A stretch of 53,368 nucleotides of DNA, taken from NCBI RefSeq assembly GCF_028290105.1, contig NZ_JAQGKL010000189.1, positions 1-53,368 on the forward strand, in the 5' to 3' direction. Shown piece after piece: positions 45,797-53,368 of this stretch (its first letter is position 1; each line of letters starts with the position of its first letter). Source of the stretch: Methylobacterium sp. Its GTDB lineage: Bacteria; Pseudomonadota; Alphaproteobacteria; Rhizobiales; Beijerinckiaceae. Both the position numbers and the translations under genes were made by a program. The notes below the pieces were generated by a model. That model was not told where the DNA came from. It did not search any database and worked only from the letters and a program-made list of their open reading frames with translations.

Positions 45797-45849
45797 CATG
45801 ACCTGCCCAGAGCGCATGATCTGCAGGCAAGGACTGCCTCATGACAGGC
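45797..45849. promoter_or_regulatory. Direct repeats, candidate operator of the MocR regulator
   Basis: CATGACCTGC (45797-45806), CATGATCTGC (45815-45824) and CATGACAGGC (45840-45849). The first two differ by one base and have an 18-base period. A dyad AGGCA-N5-TGCCT at 45825-45839 lies among them. GntR/MocR regulators often bind direct repeats, so this may be the site that controls both sides; it could also be an upstream activator site for the sigma-54 promoter 105 to 170 bases away. Confidence 0.45.
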
Positions 45850-45970
45850 CATTGCTTGATCGCATTGTCGGGATCTGCTGGCAGGACATCGCGGCCGGCC
45901 GGTCCGGTACGCCGATTGCTAGCCATACAATTCGGTTTTGATCGGATCGTCGGGCGAAGGTGGCGCAGAG

Positions 45971-47401
45971 ATGGATGCATCGGGGCGAGAGGGATGGTCG
46001 GGCGCGCTCGATCGCGTATCGGCGGCCTGGACGCCGGACCTCAAGCGCTGGGGCAAGCCGCACTATCTCGCCATCGTCGAGGCCATCGCGGACGACATCC
46101 GCATCGGCCGCCTCCAGCCCGGAACCCGCCTGCCGACCCAGCGGGCGCTGGCCGAGCGACTCGGCCTGAACTTCACCACCGTCTCGCGGGGCTATGTCGA
46201 GGCGCACAGGCGCGGCCTGATCGAAGGGCGCGTCGGGCAGGGGACCTTCGTGGTCGACGCGGCCCGGTCGGGGCGCCCGGCCGAGCCGTCACGGCCGGGG
46301 CCCGTCGACTTCACCATGAACCTGCCCCCCGAGCCCGACGGCCCCGCACTCCAGGCACGGATGCGGGCTTCCTTCGCGGAGCTTTCGGGCAACCTCGCCA
46401 ACCTGCTGCGCTACCAGGGCTTCGGCGGAACGGACGAGGACAAGGAGGCCGCCACGCTCTGGCTGGCGGGCCGCGGCATCGCAGCCCCAGGCGAACGCCT
46501 CCTGATCTGCCCAGGCGCCCACAGCGCCCTCTTCAGCGTCCTCGGACAGGTGGCGCGGCCCGGCGACGCCATCTGCGCCGAGCGCATCACCTATCCGGGC
46601 ATCCGCGCGCTGGCCGCCCATCTGTCCTTGCGCCTCGTCGACCTGCCGACGGACCGGCATGGAGCGGATCCCGACGCCTTCGCGGCGGCCTGCACGAAGG
46701 CCGCCCCGAAGGCGATCTACCTCAACCCGCTGCTGCAGAACCCCACCACGGCGACGATGCCGCGGGCGCGGCGCGAGGCGATCATCGCGGTGGCCCGGCG
46801 CTACGCCGTCGCGATCATCGAGGACGACGCCTATGCGCGCCTCTGCCCGGCGCCGCCCACGAGTTTCGCGACCCTGGCGCCGGAGATCACCTACTACGTG
46901 GCGGGGCTGGCCAAGTGCCTGGGGGCGGGCCTGCGCCTCGCTTTCCTGGTGGCACCCAGCGCCCGCGCCGCCCTGCCGCTCGGCGCCGCCCTGCGCGCCG
47001 CAACGGTGATGGCCTCGCCGATCTCCACGGCGCTGGCCACCCGCTGGATCATGGACGGCACCGCCGAGGCCATCGGACAGTTCGTCCGGGCCGAATCGAT
47101 CGCCCGCCAGCGCATCGTGACGGAGATGCTGCCCCCCGCGATGGTCCGGGCCGATCCGCACGGCTTCCATGTCTGGATCACCCTGCCGGAGGACTGGACC
47201 CGCTCGGCCTTTGCCAGCCAGGGCCGCTCGGCCGGTCTCGGCGTGGTGGCGAGCGATGCCTTCTGCGTCGCCGGAGCACCGCCGGAGGCCGCCCGGCTCT
47301 GCCTCGGCGGCCCCTCGACCCGGGCCGGGATCCGCCAGGGACTGGAACGCCTCGGGCACGCACTCGAAGGCGCGCCGGCCCTGGCCTCGACCTACATCTG
47401 A
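45971..47401 (+). CDS. MocR-type GntR/aminotransferase regulator
   Basis: A 476-residue fusion of an N-terminal GntR winged helix (P-G-T-R-L-P-T-Q-R-A-L-A-E-R-L-G-L-N-F-T-T-V-S-R-G-Y, ~45-75) and a fold-type I aminotransferase domain. The PLP-binding lysine is Lys315 in A-G-L-A-K-C-L-G-A-G-L-R, with N-P-T-T and I-E-D-D-A-Y upstream. MocR proteins sense amines, amino acids or PLP. It is divergent from nitB across 359 bases, so it probably controls the Nit1C cluster, itself, or both. The ATG at 45971 is chosen; a TTG at 45938 is open. The usual Fis-type sigma-54 activator NitA of some clusters is not present here. Confidence 0.9.
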   Translation: MDASGREGWSGALDRVSAAWTPDLKRWGKPHYLAIVEAIADDIRIGRLQPGTRLPTQRALAERLGLNFTTVSRGYVEAHRRGLIEGRVGQGTFVVDAARSGRPAEPSRPGPVDFTMNLPPEPDGPALQARMRASFAELSGNLANLLRYQGFGGTDEDKEAATLWLAGRGIAAPGERLLICPGAHSALFSVLGQVARPGDAICAERITYPGIRALAAHLSLRLVDLPTDRHGADPDAFAAACTKAAPKAIYLNPLLQNPTTATMPRARREAIIAVARRYAVAIIEDDAYARLCPAPPTSFATLAPEITYYVAGLAKCLGAGLRLAFLVAPSARAALPLGAALRAATVMASPISTALATRWIMDGTAEAIGQFVRAESIARQRIVTEMLPPAMVRADPHGFHVWITLPEDWTRSAFASQGRSAGLGVVASDAFCVAGAPPEAARLCLGGPSTRAGIRQGLERLGHALEGAPALASTYI

Positions 47402-47428
47402 CGAGACACAGCCGGATCTATGGCGAGT

Positions 47429-47971
47429 TCAGGCGGTGACCGCCACCTGCGCGGCGCCCAGAAACTCCTTCGCCAGCGCCTCATCGTCGACAGCTCGGGC
47501 AAGGACGACGGCGCCGATCAGTGTCGCGAGGTTGGCGAGGGCCCGCTGACGGCGGCGCTCCCGCGCGCCCTTCGGTGTCAATTCGGCGAGGAGGTCGGCC
47601 AAGCCGCGGACGCCGGCGGTGAAGCGCGCGCGGACTGGGCTGTCCGGGGCTTCGCGCGCCACGTCGTTGGCCAATGCCGCGAGCGGGCAGCCCCGCCCGG
47701 GGGTTCGCACATGGTCGACGGAGAGGTAGTTCGACACCAGCGCGGCGAGGTCCCCGCGCCGGTCCTCGGCCAGTGCGCAGTCGAAGGCCTCGGCAGCCAG
47801 CGCCTCCTTGTTGGCGAACTGGCCGTAGAAGCCCCCATGCGTGAGGCCGGCGGAGGCCATGATGTCGGCGACACCGACCCCGTGCAGGCCGCGCTCGCGA
47901 AACAGACCGGCGGCCATCTCGACCACCCGCTGGCGGTTGAGCCTGGCCTGCTCCTGCGAAACCCTCGGCAT
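47429..47971 (-). CDS. TetR/AcrR family transcriptional regulator
   Basis: A 180-residue repressor with the TetR helix-turn-helix (R-Q-R-V-V-E-M-A-A-G-L-F-R-E-R-G, G-V-G-V-A-D-I-M-A-S-A-G-L-T-H-G-G-F-Y-G-Q-F-A-N-K-E-A-L at ~30-60) and a helical ligand domain. The ligand is unknown. AGGAGG precedes the ATG at 47971. It is the third gene on the minus strand after the RND adaptor and permease, with a 157-base gap that contains a 4 x 13 bp repeat, and may control them. A separate promoter in the gap is likely. Confidence 0.9.
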   Translation of the reverse strand: MPRVSQEQARLNRQRVVEMAAGLFRERGLHGVGVADIMASAGLTHGGFYGQFANKEALAAEAFDCALAEDRRGDLAALVSNYLSVDHVRTPGRGCPLAALANDVAREAPDSPVRARFTAGVRGLADLLAELTPKGARERRRQRALANLATLIGAVVLARAVDDEALAKEFLGAAQVAVTA

Positions 47972-48064
47972 CTTCCGGCCCTCCTGGCTGACTCGGGTCG
48001 ATATAGATTCCAGGCGTCATCCAAAGAAGGCCCATGCCGACATGGCTGGACCGCTGTTGAGGCG

Positions 48065-48116
48065 CCCCGACTTGCCGCCCCGACTTGCCGCCCCGACTTG
48101 CCGCCCCGACTTGCCG
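48065..48116. repeat. Four perfect tandem 13 bp copies
   Basis: CCCCGACTTGCCG occurs four times without a mismatch (48065-48077, 48078-48090, 48091-48103, 48104-48116). The array lies between the tetR start (47971) and the RND permease stop (48129), upstream of the tetR promoter region. Copy number could vary by slippage and change spacing. Confidence 0.92.
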
Positions 48117-48128
48117 CCTCGTCGGCCG

Positions 48129-51100
48129 TCACGACTTCGCGGGATGCGGCAGCGCCGCCGCCCCGGACACGGGCTGCCGGGAGGCGGGCGAGCGGGCGAC
48201 CCGGAACCACAGGGCGTAGAGCGCGGGCAGGAAGAGCAGCGTCAGGAGCGTGCCGACGCCGACGCCGCCGATCAGAACGTAGGCCAGCGCGCCCCAGAAC
48301 ACCGAGTGGGTCAGCGGGATGAAGGCCAGCATCGCGGCCGCCGCCGTCAGGATCACGGGCCGGGCGCGGCGCACCGTCGACTCGACGATGGCGTCGTAAT
48401 CCGACAGGCCCGCGACCCGGTCGTGGTGGATCTGGTCCACCAGGATCAGGGTGTTGCGCATCAGGATGCCCGAGAGGGCGATCAACCCGAGGATGGCGTT
48501 GAAGCCGAAGGGCTGGTGGAAGATCAGCAGGGTCGGCACGGCGCCCACGAGACCGAGGGGAGCCGTGGCGAACACCATGAACATGGTGGTGAACGAGCGC
48601 ACCTGGAGCATGATGACCGTCAGGGTCACGATCAGCATCAGGGGAAACACCGCGACGAGGGCACTCATCGCCTTGGCGCTCTCCTCCACCGCGCCGGCGG
48701 TGTCGATGCGGTAGCCCGGCGGCAGCCGGGCCTTGATCGGCTCCAGCAGGGGGAGGACCTGGGCGTGGATGTCCGGCGGCTGGCGTCCGTCGAGCACGTC
48801 GCCCTGGACGCGGATATAGGTCTCGCGGTTGTAGCGCTTGAGCACCGCGTCCTCGCTGCGGCTCTCCAGGCGCGCCACCTGGGAGAGCGGGACCTGCCGT
48901 CCATCCCGGGTGGCCAGCGTCAGGTCGCCGATCTCCCCGAGCGAACGCCGCTCTGGCCCGGGGCTGCGCAACAGGACATCGACGGAACGCAGGTTCTCGC
49001 GGACCTGGGTCGCGGGCGTGCCGTTGAGGTAGCTCTGCAATTGCTGCCCGGCCTCCTTCGGCGTCAGGCCGATCAGGCGCAGGCGTTCCTGGTCGAGGGC
49101 GAGGTGCAGGCTCGGCGTCCGGTTGCCCCAGTCGAGGTGGACGAGACGCATGTTGGGGTTGGCCGTCATGACCTCGGCGACCTCCGCCGCGATGCCCCGG
49201 ATCACGTCGAGGTCGGGCCCGACCACACGGAAGGCCACGGGAAAGCGGATCGGCGGCCCGAACACGATCTGGAGCACGCGCACGCGGGCCTCGGGGAAGC
49301 GGCCCTCGTCCACGAGCTTGCGGACCTTGACCCGCAACGCGTCGCGGGCGTGGGCGTCCGCCGTCTGCACCACGATCTGCGCGAAGGCGGGATCGGGCAG
49401 TTCGGGATCGAAGGAGAGCACGAAACGCGGCATGCCCTGGCCGACATAGCTCGTGATCTCGCGGGCCTCGGGCAGGTCGCGGATGGCGGCCTCGACCCGC
49501 TGCACGCTGGCTTCGGTGGTGGCGAAGGCCGAACCCGTCGGCAGCGTCACCTCGACGATGAGTTCGGGGCGCTCGGAATTCGGAAAGAACTGCTGCTCAA
49601 CCCGGCCCATGCCGACGACCGCGATCGCGAACAGCGCCACGGTGATGCCGGCCGCCAGCCACTTGTGATCGACCGACATCCGAACGACCCGGCGCAGGCG
49701 CTGGTAGTTCTTCGTGGCGTAGATGGCGTCGTGGCCGCCTTCAACTTTTTTGATATCGGGCAGCAGCTTGACGCCGAGATAGGGCGTGAAGGTCACGGCC
49801 ACGATCCAGGAGACGATGAGCGAGAAGCCGACCACCCAGAAGATGTTGCCGGCGTATTCGCCGGCCGTGGAGGCGGCAAAGCCGACGGGGAGGAACCCCG
49901 CGATGGTGACGAGGGTGCCGGTGAGCATCGGCGCCGCGGTGGCGCTCCAGGCATGGGTCGCCGCCTCGATCCGGTCGGCGCCTTCCTCCATGCGCACCAC
50001 CATCATCTCGATGGCGATGATGGCGTCGTCGACGAGGAGTCCCAGCGAGATGATGAGCGCGCCCAGCGTGATGCGGTCGAAGTCGCGCCCCGTGACCATC
50101 ATCACCACGAACACCGCCGAGAGGGTGAGAGGCACGGCGAGCGCCACCACGATGCCGACCCGGAAGCCCAACGCCACCAGGCTGACGACGATCACCACCG
50201 AGAGCGCGGTGAAGAACTTCACCATGAACTCGTGAATGGCGTCGTCGATGACCTTGGCCTGGTCGGTGATCTTGGTGAAGGCGATCCCGGTGGGAAGGTC
50301 GTGATGGATCGCGACCTCCTCGGCGTTCAGCGCCTCGCCGAGCGTGAGGCCGTTGAAGCCGGGCTTCATCACGAGGCCGAGCATCAGGGCCGGTTCGCCG
50401 TCGTTGCGGATGGCGAAGCTCTTGGGGTCCTCATAGCCGCGCTTCACCTCGGCGATGTCGCCGAGCTTGAGGCTGCGGTCGCCCGCCGCCACGGGCAGGT
50501 TGCGGAGCGCGTCGAGGCCGTCGATGGCGCCGTCGAGGCGCAGATACACCCGGGGCCCCGCCGCCTCGACGAAGCCGGCAGGCGTGACGTCGTTCTGGTT
50601 GGCCAGCGCCGCCAGTAGCTGCTGGCCAGTGATGCCCAGCGTCGCGAGGCGCTGATACGAGAGCTCGACGAAGATCTTCTGGGCCTGCTCGCCGAGGATG
50701 TTGATCTTCTCGACCCCGGGCACCCGCAGCAGGCGCTGGCGCAGGTCCTCCGCCCGCAGCACGAGGTGACGGTGCGGCAGGCCCTTGGCCTGAAGCGCGT
50801 AAAGCGCGAAGTAGACGTCCGAGAACTCGTCGTTGAAGAGCGGCCCGAGCACGCCGCGCGGCAGGCCGGACGCTTGGTCGGACAGCTTCTTGCGCGCTTG
50901 GTAAAACTCCGACTGGAGCTTGGCCGGCGGCATGTTGTCCTTGAAGATGACCTTCATCAGCATGAGGCCGGGCCGGACCGTGGTCTCGACGCGGTCGTAA
51001 TAGACGAGCTCCTGCAGCCGCTTCTCGAGCGGGTCGGCGACCTGGCGCTGCATCTCGTCCGTGGTCGCGCCGGGCCAGGCGGCCGAGACCGCCATCACCT

Positions 51101-51236
51101 TGACGGTGAAGGCCGGGTCTTCGCCCCGCCCGAGCTTCTGGAAGGCGAAGAAGCCGGCGCCCGTGAGCGCGAGGAGCAGGAACAGCGTGACCGCCCGCTC
51201 GCGGACGGCGAGCGCCGAGAGGTTGAAGCCGCTCAT
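48129..51236 (-). CDS. RND-type multidrug efflux permease
   Basis: A 1035-residue inner-membrane drug/proton antiporter of the AcrB/MexB group with 12 expected membrane spans and two large periplasmic domains. The proton-relay aspartates are in L-L-V-D-D-A-I-I-A-I-E (span 4), and W-P-G-A-T-T-D-E-M-Q near the N-terminus is typical. It works with the adaptor lipoprotein upstream and an outer-membrane channel not seen here. Its start overlaps the adaptor stop by four bases (51233-51236, ATGA). The substrate range cannot be told from sequence. Confidence 0.94.
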   Translation of the reverse strand: MSGFNLSALAVRERAVTLFLLLALTGAGFFAFQKLGRGEDPAFTVKVMAVSAAWPGATTDEMQRQVADPLEKRLQELVYYDRVETTVRPGLMLMKVIFKDNMPPAKLQSEFYQARKKLSDQASGLPRGVLGPLFNDEFSDVYFALYALQAKGLPHRHLVLRAEDLRQRLLRVPGVEKINILGEQAQKIFVELSYQRLATLGITGQQLLAALANQNDVTPAGFVEAAGPRVYLRLDGAIDGLDALRNLPVAAGDRSLKLGDIAEVKRGYEDPKSFAIRNDGEPALMLGLVMKPGFNGLTLGEALNAEEVAIHHDLPTGIAFTKITDQAKVIDDAIHEFMVKFFTALSVVIVVSLVALGFRVGIVVALAVPLTLSAVFVVMMVTGRDFDRITLGALIISLGLLVDDAIIAIEMMVVRMEEGADRIEAATHAWSATAAPMLTGTLVTIAGFLPVGFAASTAGEYAGNIFWVVGFSLIVSWIVAVTFTPYLGVKLLPDIKKVEGGHDAIYATKNYQRLRRVVRMSVDHKWLAAGITVALFAIAVVGMGRVEQQFFPNSERPELIVEVTLPTGSAFATTEASVQRVEAAIRDLPEAREITSYVGQGMPRFVLSFDPELPDPAFAQIVVQTADAHARDALRVKVRKLVDEGRFPEARVRVLQIVFGPPIRFPVAFRVVGPDLDVIRGIAAEVAEVMTANPNMRLVHLDWGNRTPSLHLALDQERLRLIGLTPKEAGQQLQSYLNGTPATQVRENLRSVDVLLRSPGPERRSLGEIGDLTLATRDGRQVPLSQVARLESRSEDAVLKRYNRETYIRVQGDVLDGRQPPDIHAQVLPLLEPIKARLPPGYRIDTAGAVEESAKAMSALVAVFPLMLIVTLTVIMLQVRSFTTMFMVFATAPLGLVGAVPTLLIFHQPFGFNAILGLIALSGILMRNTLILVDQIHHDRVAGLSDYDAIVESTVRRARPVILTAAAAMLAFIPLTHSVFWGALAYVLIGGVGVGTLLTLLFLPALYALWFRVARSPASRQPVSGAAALPHPAKS

Positions 51237-52318
51237 CGCGCCAGACCCGGCAGGCCAACTGGCGCCTGGCGCACCTTCTGGCCGGCCTTGAGCAGATGCG
51301 CGCCGAGGGCGACGATGCGGTCGCCGGGCTGCAGGCCCGAGGCGATGTCCGCGCTTTCCTCGGCCATGCGGGCGACCACGACGGGCTGGGCCGCCACGGT
51401 GCCGGTTTCGGCATCGTACCGCCAGACGGACGCCCCGCGCCCCGCGTCGAACAGGGCGCCGAGGGGCACGGCGACGGCAGCGCTGCGCAGGGCGTCGCCG
51501 GATTTCAGGCGTAGCGTCACGGTGGCGCCCAGCGGCGCATCCTCACCGCCGCCCGACAGGATGTAGCGGGCCCGGTAGGTGCGGGTGGCGGCATCGGCGG
51601 TGGCCGACAACTCCCGCAGCCGGGCCGGATACGTGGCCTCGCCGTCGGCATAGAGGGTGGCCGAGGCCGCCCCTTGCGCATTGCGCTTGCTGCCTTCGGG
51701 CAGGAACACCTCGGCCTCGCGGGCACCGTCGCGCGCGAGCTTCACCACGGTCTGGCCCGCGGCGACCACCTGGCCGGGCTCGGTGGGCACCTCCATGACG
51801 ACGCCGTCGGCATCCGCCTGAAGCTCGGAATAGCCCGCCTGGTTGGCGATCTGGCTCGCCTGGGCCTCGGCATTGGCAAACTGGGCGATCGCCGCGTCGG
51901 CCGCCCCCTTGTTCTGGTCGTAGGTCTGTTTCGAGGTCCAACCGTCGGCCACGAGCTTGCGGCTGCGCTCCTCGTCGGCCTTCGCCTTGATCATCTGGGC
52001 CCGGGCCGCCTCGACCGAGGCGCGCGCCGCGTTGAGGCCGAGGGCGAAGTCGGTGCGGTCGAGGCGCATCAGTGGCTGGCCGCGCGTCACCCGATCCCCC
52101 GGGTCGACCAGGCGCTCCAGGATCTTGCCGCCGACACGAAAGCCGAGGTTGCTCTCGGTGCGGGCCCGGATGACGCCGGTGTAGCGCGCGCCGCCTGCTT
52201 CTCCGGACGCCACGACCACGGTCTGGACCAACGGCGGCTCCGGCGCCACGGCCGTCTCGGCGGGCGAGCAGGCCGCCAGAGCCAGGCCGGCGAGTCCGAG
52301 GACAACTTTCTCATCCAT
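51233..52318 (-). CDS. RND periplasmic adaptor lipoprotein (HlyD family)
   Basis: A 361-residue membrane fusion protein. A signal peptide ends in a lipobox (L-G-L-A-G-L-A-L-A-A-C-S), so the cysteine is lipidated and anchors it. A barrel-sandwich (F-R-V-G-G-K-I and V-D-P-G-D-R-V-T-R-G-Q) and a helical hairpin follow, with L-Q-A-D-A-D-G-V-V closing the lipoyl-like domain. It links the RND permease to an outer-membrane factor. GGAG is seven bases before the ATG at 52318; ATG 52321 is the alternative. It is the first gene of the pump operon. Confidence 0.92.
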   Translation of the reverse strand: MDEKVVLGLAGLALAACSPAETAVAPEPPLVQTVVVASGEAGGARYTGVIRARTESNLGFRVGGKILERLVDPGDRVTRGQPLMRLDRTDFALGLNAARASVEAARAQMIKAKADEERSRKLVADGWTSKQTYDQNKGAADAAIAQFANAEAQASQIANQAGYSELQADADGVVMEVPTEPGQVVAAGQTVVKLARDGAREAEVFLPEGSKRNAQGAASATLYADGEATYPARLRELSATADAATRTYRARYILSGGGEDAPLGATVTLRLKSGDALRSAAVAVPLGALFDAGRGASVWRYDAETGTVAAQPVVVARMAEESADIASGLQPGDRIVALGAHLLKAGQKVRQAPVGLPGLAR

Positions 52319-52695
52319 CATCGATCTCCACACGCCCGAATCGCTCGCTTTAAAATTATTGTCATCATCTATTATGGCTCGACGGGAACGTCAATCCTGA
52401 CGCGACGGCCCGCCGGAGGACCGCAGAAGGCTGAAAATCCTTTGTCCAGACAGCCATGATCACCGTCGCCGTTCCTCGGTCGCGACGACGTCCCGTGCGG
52501 ACCTGCCATCGCGAAGGGCGCGGCGCGGCGATCCGGGCTCGGAGCACACCCACAACCTTTCGACGCGCCCCGTACGAAAACGTACCCATCATGCTCGATC
52601 TCGATCGGCCAGATGGCGTAGACCTTGCCCCCAGATGGTTAAGGCGAGGGCCTAGGTTTCCAGTCCTCCCGATGGCCCATCATGGGACATGTTCG
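52319..52695. other. 377-base divergent region before the TonB receptor and the RND operon
   Basis: No gene is seen. An AT-rich stretch at about 52348-52380 lies before the pump genes. A CGTCA-N4-TGACG dyad (52389-52402) and a GTACG-AAAA-CGTAC dyad (52572-52585) lie in the middle; these could be operators for the adjacent TetR or the receptor. No clear iron box was recognised. Confidence 0.5.
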
Positions 52696-53368
52696 ATGCA
52701 ACGCGGCATGTTTCGCCGTCTGATCCGCCGAGGGAACGGAAACCACCCGGTCGCCGCCTGGCCCGCAGGCCGGGTGGCATCAGTGATCGTGCTCGTCCTG
52801 GGCAGCCTGATCTCTGGGGGAGGCGTCTGCCCGGCAGCGACGGTCGGGGTGGATGACGATCGCGTGATGCTAGACGAACTCTCCGTTGTGGGTGAGGGCG
52901 GCGGGTCTCCCGCCCGCCGCCAGGAGACCGTCCCGTTCGGCGTCGCGGCTCCGCCCGGCTCCGCGCCGAGCGTCATCGAGAACCCCGTGGGTCAGGTGGT
53001 GAGCACGGTGGGGCGCGACGGCACCATCGCCGACCGGCCCGCCACCAACATCGCCGCCGTTCTGATCAACAGCCCCGGCGTCACCGTCCGGCCGGGTAGC
53101 GGTGCGCGCGACGTCGTCGTCTCGATCCGGGGCAACAACGCCCGCTCGACGGCCGTCATCCGCAACATGGTGGTGCTGGAGGACGGCTTCATCCTGACCC
53201 AGCCCGACGGCGCCTCGCGCTTCGACCTCGTGGATCCGCGCGCCTACAGCCGCATCGACGTGTTCCGGGGGCCGCAATCGGCCCTGTTCGGCAACTACGC
53301 CACCGGCGGCGCGCTCGCCTTCCGCACCCGCACCGGCCGCGAGATCGACGGCTACGAGATCGGCACCG
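52696..53368 (+). CDS. TonB-dependent outer-membrane receptor, 5' part (partial)
   Basis: The frame from the ATG at 52696 runs open to the window edge, 224 codons. A signal segment (V-A-S-V-I-V-L-V-L-G-S-L-I-S-G-G) precedes a TonB-box-like V-M-L-D-E-L-S-V-V-G. The plug domain follows: N-S-P-G-V-T-V-R-P-G, V-S-I-R-G-N-N-A-R, and the hallmark D-V-F-R-G-P-Q-S-A-L-F-G then G-G-A-L-A-F. It imports a metal complex or other large ligand using TonB-ExbB-ExbD energy. Substrate unknown. It has no stop in the window. The start is uncertain because no clear ribosome site is seen; ATG 52708 is also in frame. Confidence 0.85.
   Translation, partial: MQRGMFRRLIRRGNGNHPVAAWPAGRVASVIVLVLGSLISGGGVCPAATVGVDDDRVMLDELSVVGEGGGSPARRQETVPFGVAAPPGSAPSVIENPVGQVVSTVGRDGTIADRPATNIAAVLINSPGVTVRPGSGARDVVVSIRGNNARSTAVIRNMVVLEDGFILTQPDGASRFDLVDPRAYSRIDVFRGPQSALFGNYATGGALAFRTRTGREIDGYEIGT

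Larger units (their letters stand above)
45612..45970. other. 359-base divergent region between nitB and the MocR gene
   Basis: No gene is seen. It holds a sigma-54-type promoter for the minus strand (45677-45691), three CATGA-beginning direct repeats (45797, 45815, 45840), an AGGCA-N5-TGCCT dyad (45825-45839), and TACAAT at 45926-45931 as a possible -10 for the plus-strand regulator. Confidence 0.7.

Noticed and set aside
48065..48116. A possible CRISPR array
   Set aside because: The units are 13 bases and directly adjacent with no spacers, and no cas gene is present; it is a simple tandem repeat.
47841..50618. A 925-codon plus-strand frame antisense to the RND permease and tetR
   Set aside because: It is the complement-strand shadow of the pump gene, with His- and Asp-rich low-complexity translation.

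Overview
The window is a 53 kb chromosomal segment of a GC-rich alphaproteobacterium. Gene order (dapF-mtaB-ftsY-ispZ-ccm, glycine-cleavage operon behind a tandem glycine riboswitch), a 76-residue DUF6894 protein, several paralogous Crp/Fnr regulators and an HWE-type PAS kinase make a Methylobacterium-like member of the Hyphomicrobiales the most likely source. That assignment is inference. No rRNA, tRNA, insertion sequence or CRISPR array was seen.

Left part (1-17 kb): end of ilvN, a decayed MazEF toxin-antitoxin pair that was read out of an apparently empty gap, a glutathione transferase, ilvC, an FMN-binding flavoprotein, trpS, an endonuclease III-like protein, the glycine riboswitch with gcvT-gcvH-gcvP, a DNA alkyltransferase, a secreted GyrI-like protein, then dapF-mtaB, an RluA-family pseudouridine synthase, ftsY and ispZ (yciB).

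Regulatory part (17-25 kb): two Crp/Fnr regulators and a DUF6894 protein, with unusually AT-rich intergenic DNA, sit between ispZ and the cytochrome c maturation genes ccmC-ccmD-ccmG. A third Crp/Fnr regulator forms an apparent operon with a three-PAS/GAF HWE histidine kinase.

Middle part (25-38.5 kb): small exported proteins, a class A penicillin-binding protein, a solitary HigA antitoxin, UbiB, a metallo-beta-lactamase-fold hydrolase, gyrB and the glycerol pair glpD-glpK.

Right part (38.6-47.4 kb): the most interesting locus is a complete Nit1C-type cluster on the minus strand (nitB, nitrilase nitC, radical SAM nitD, acetyltransferase nitE, AIR-synthase-like nitF, a glycosyltransferase, nitG, flavoprotein nitH). 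The genes are chained by 1- to 98-base overlaps. A textbook sigma-54 -24/-12 element lies upstream of nitB and a MocR-type regulator is divergently placed. Such clusters are linked to cyanide/nitrile nitrogen use, but the enzyme set looks like a pathway for making or processing a small molecule. The window ends with an RND efflux operon, a TetR regulator, a 4 x 13 bp tandem repeat and the start of a TonB-dependent receptor cut by the window edge.
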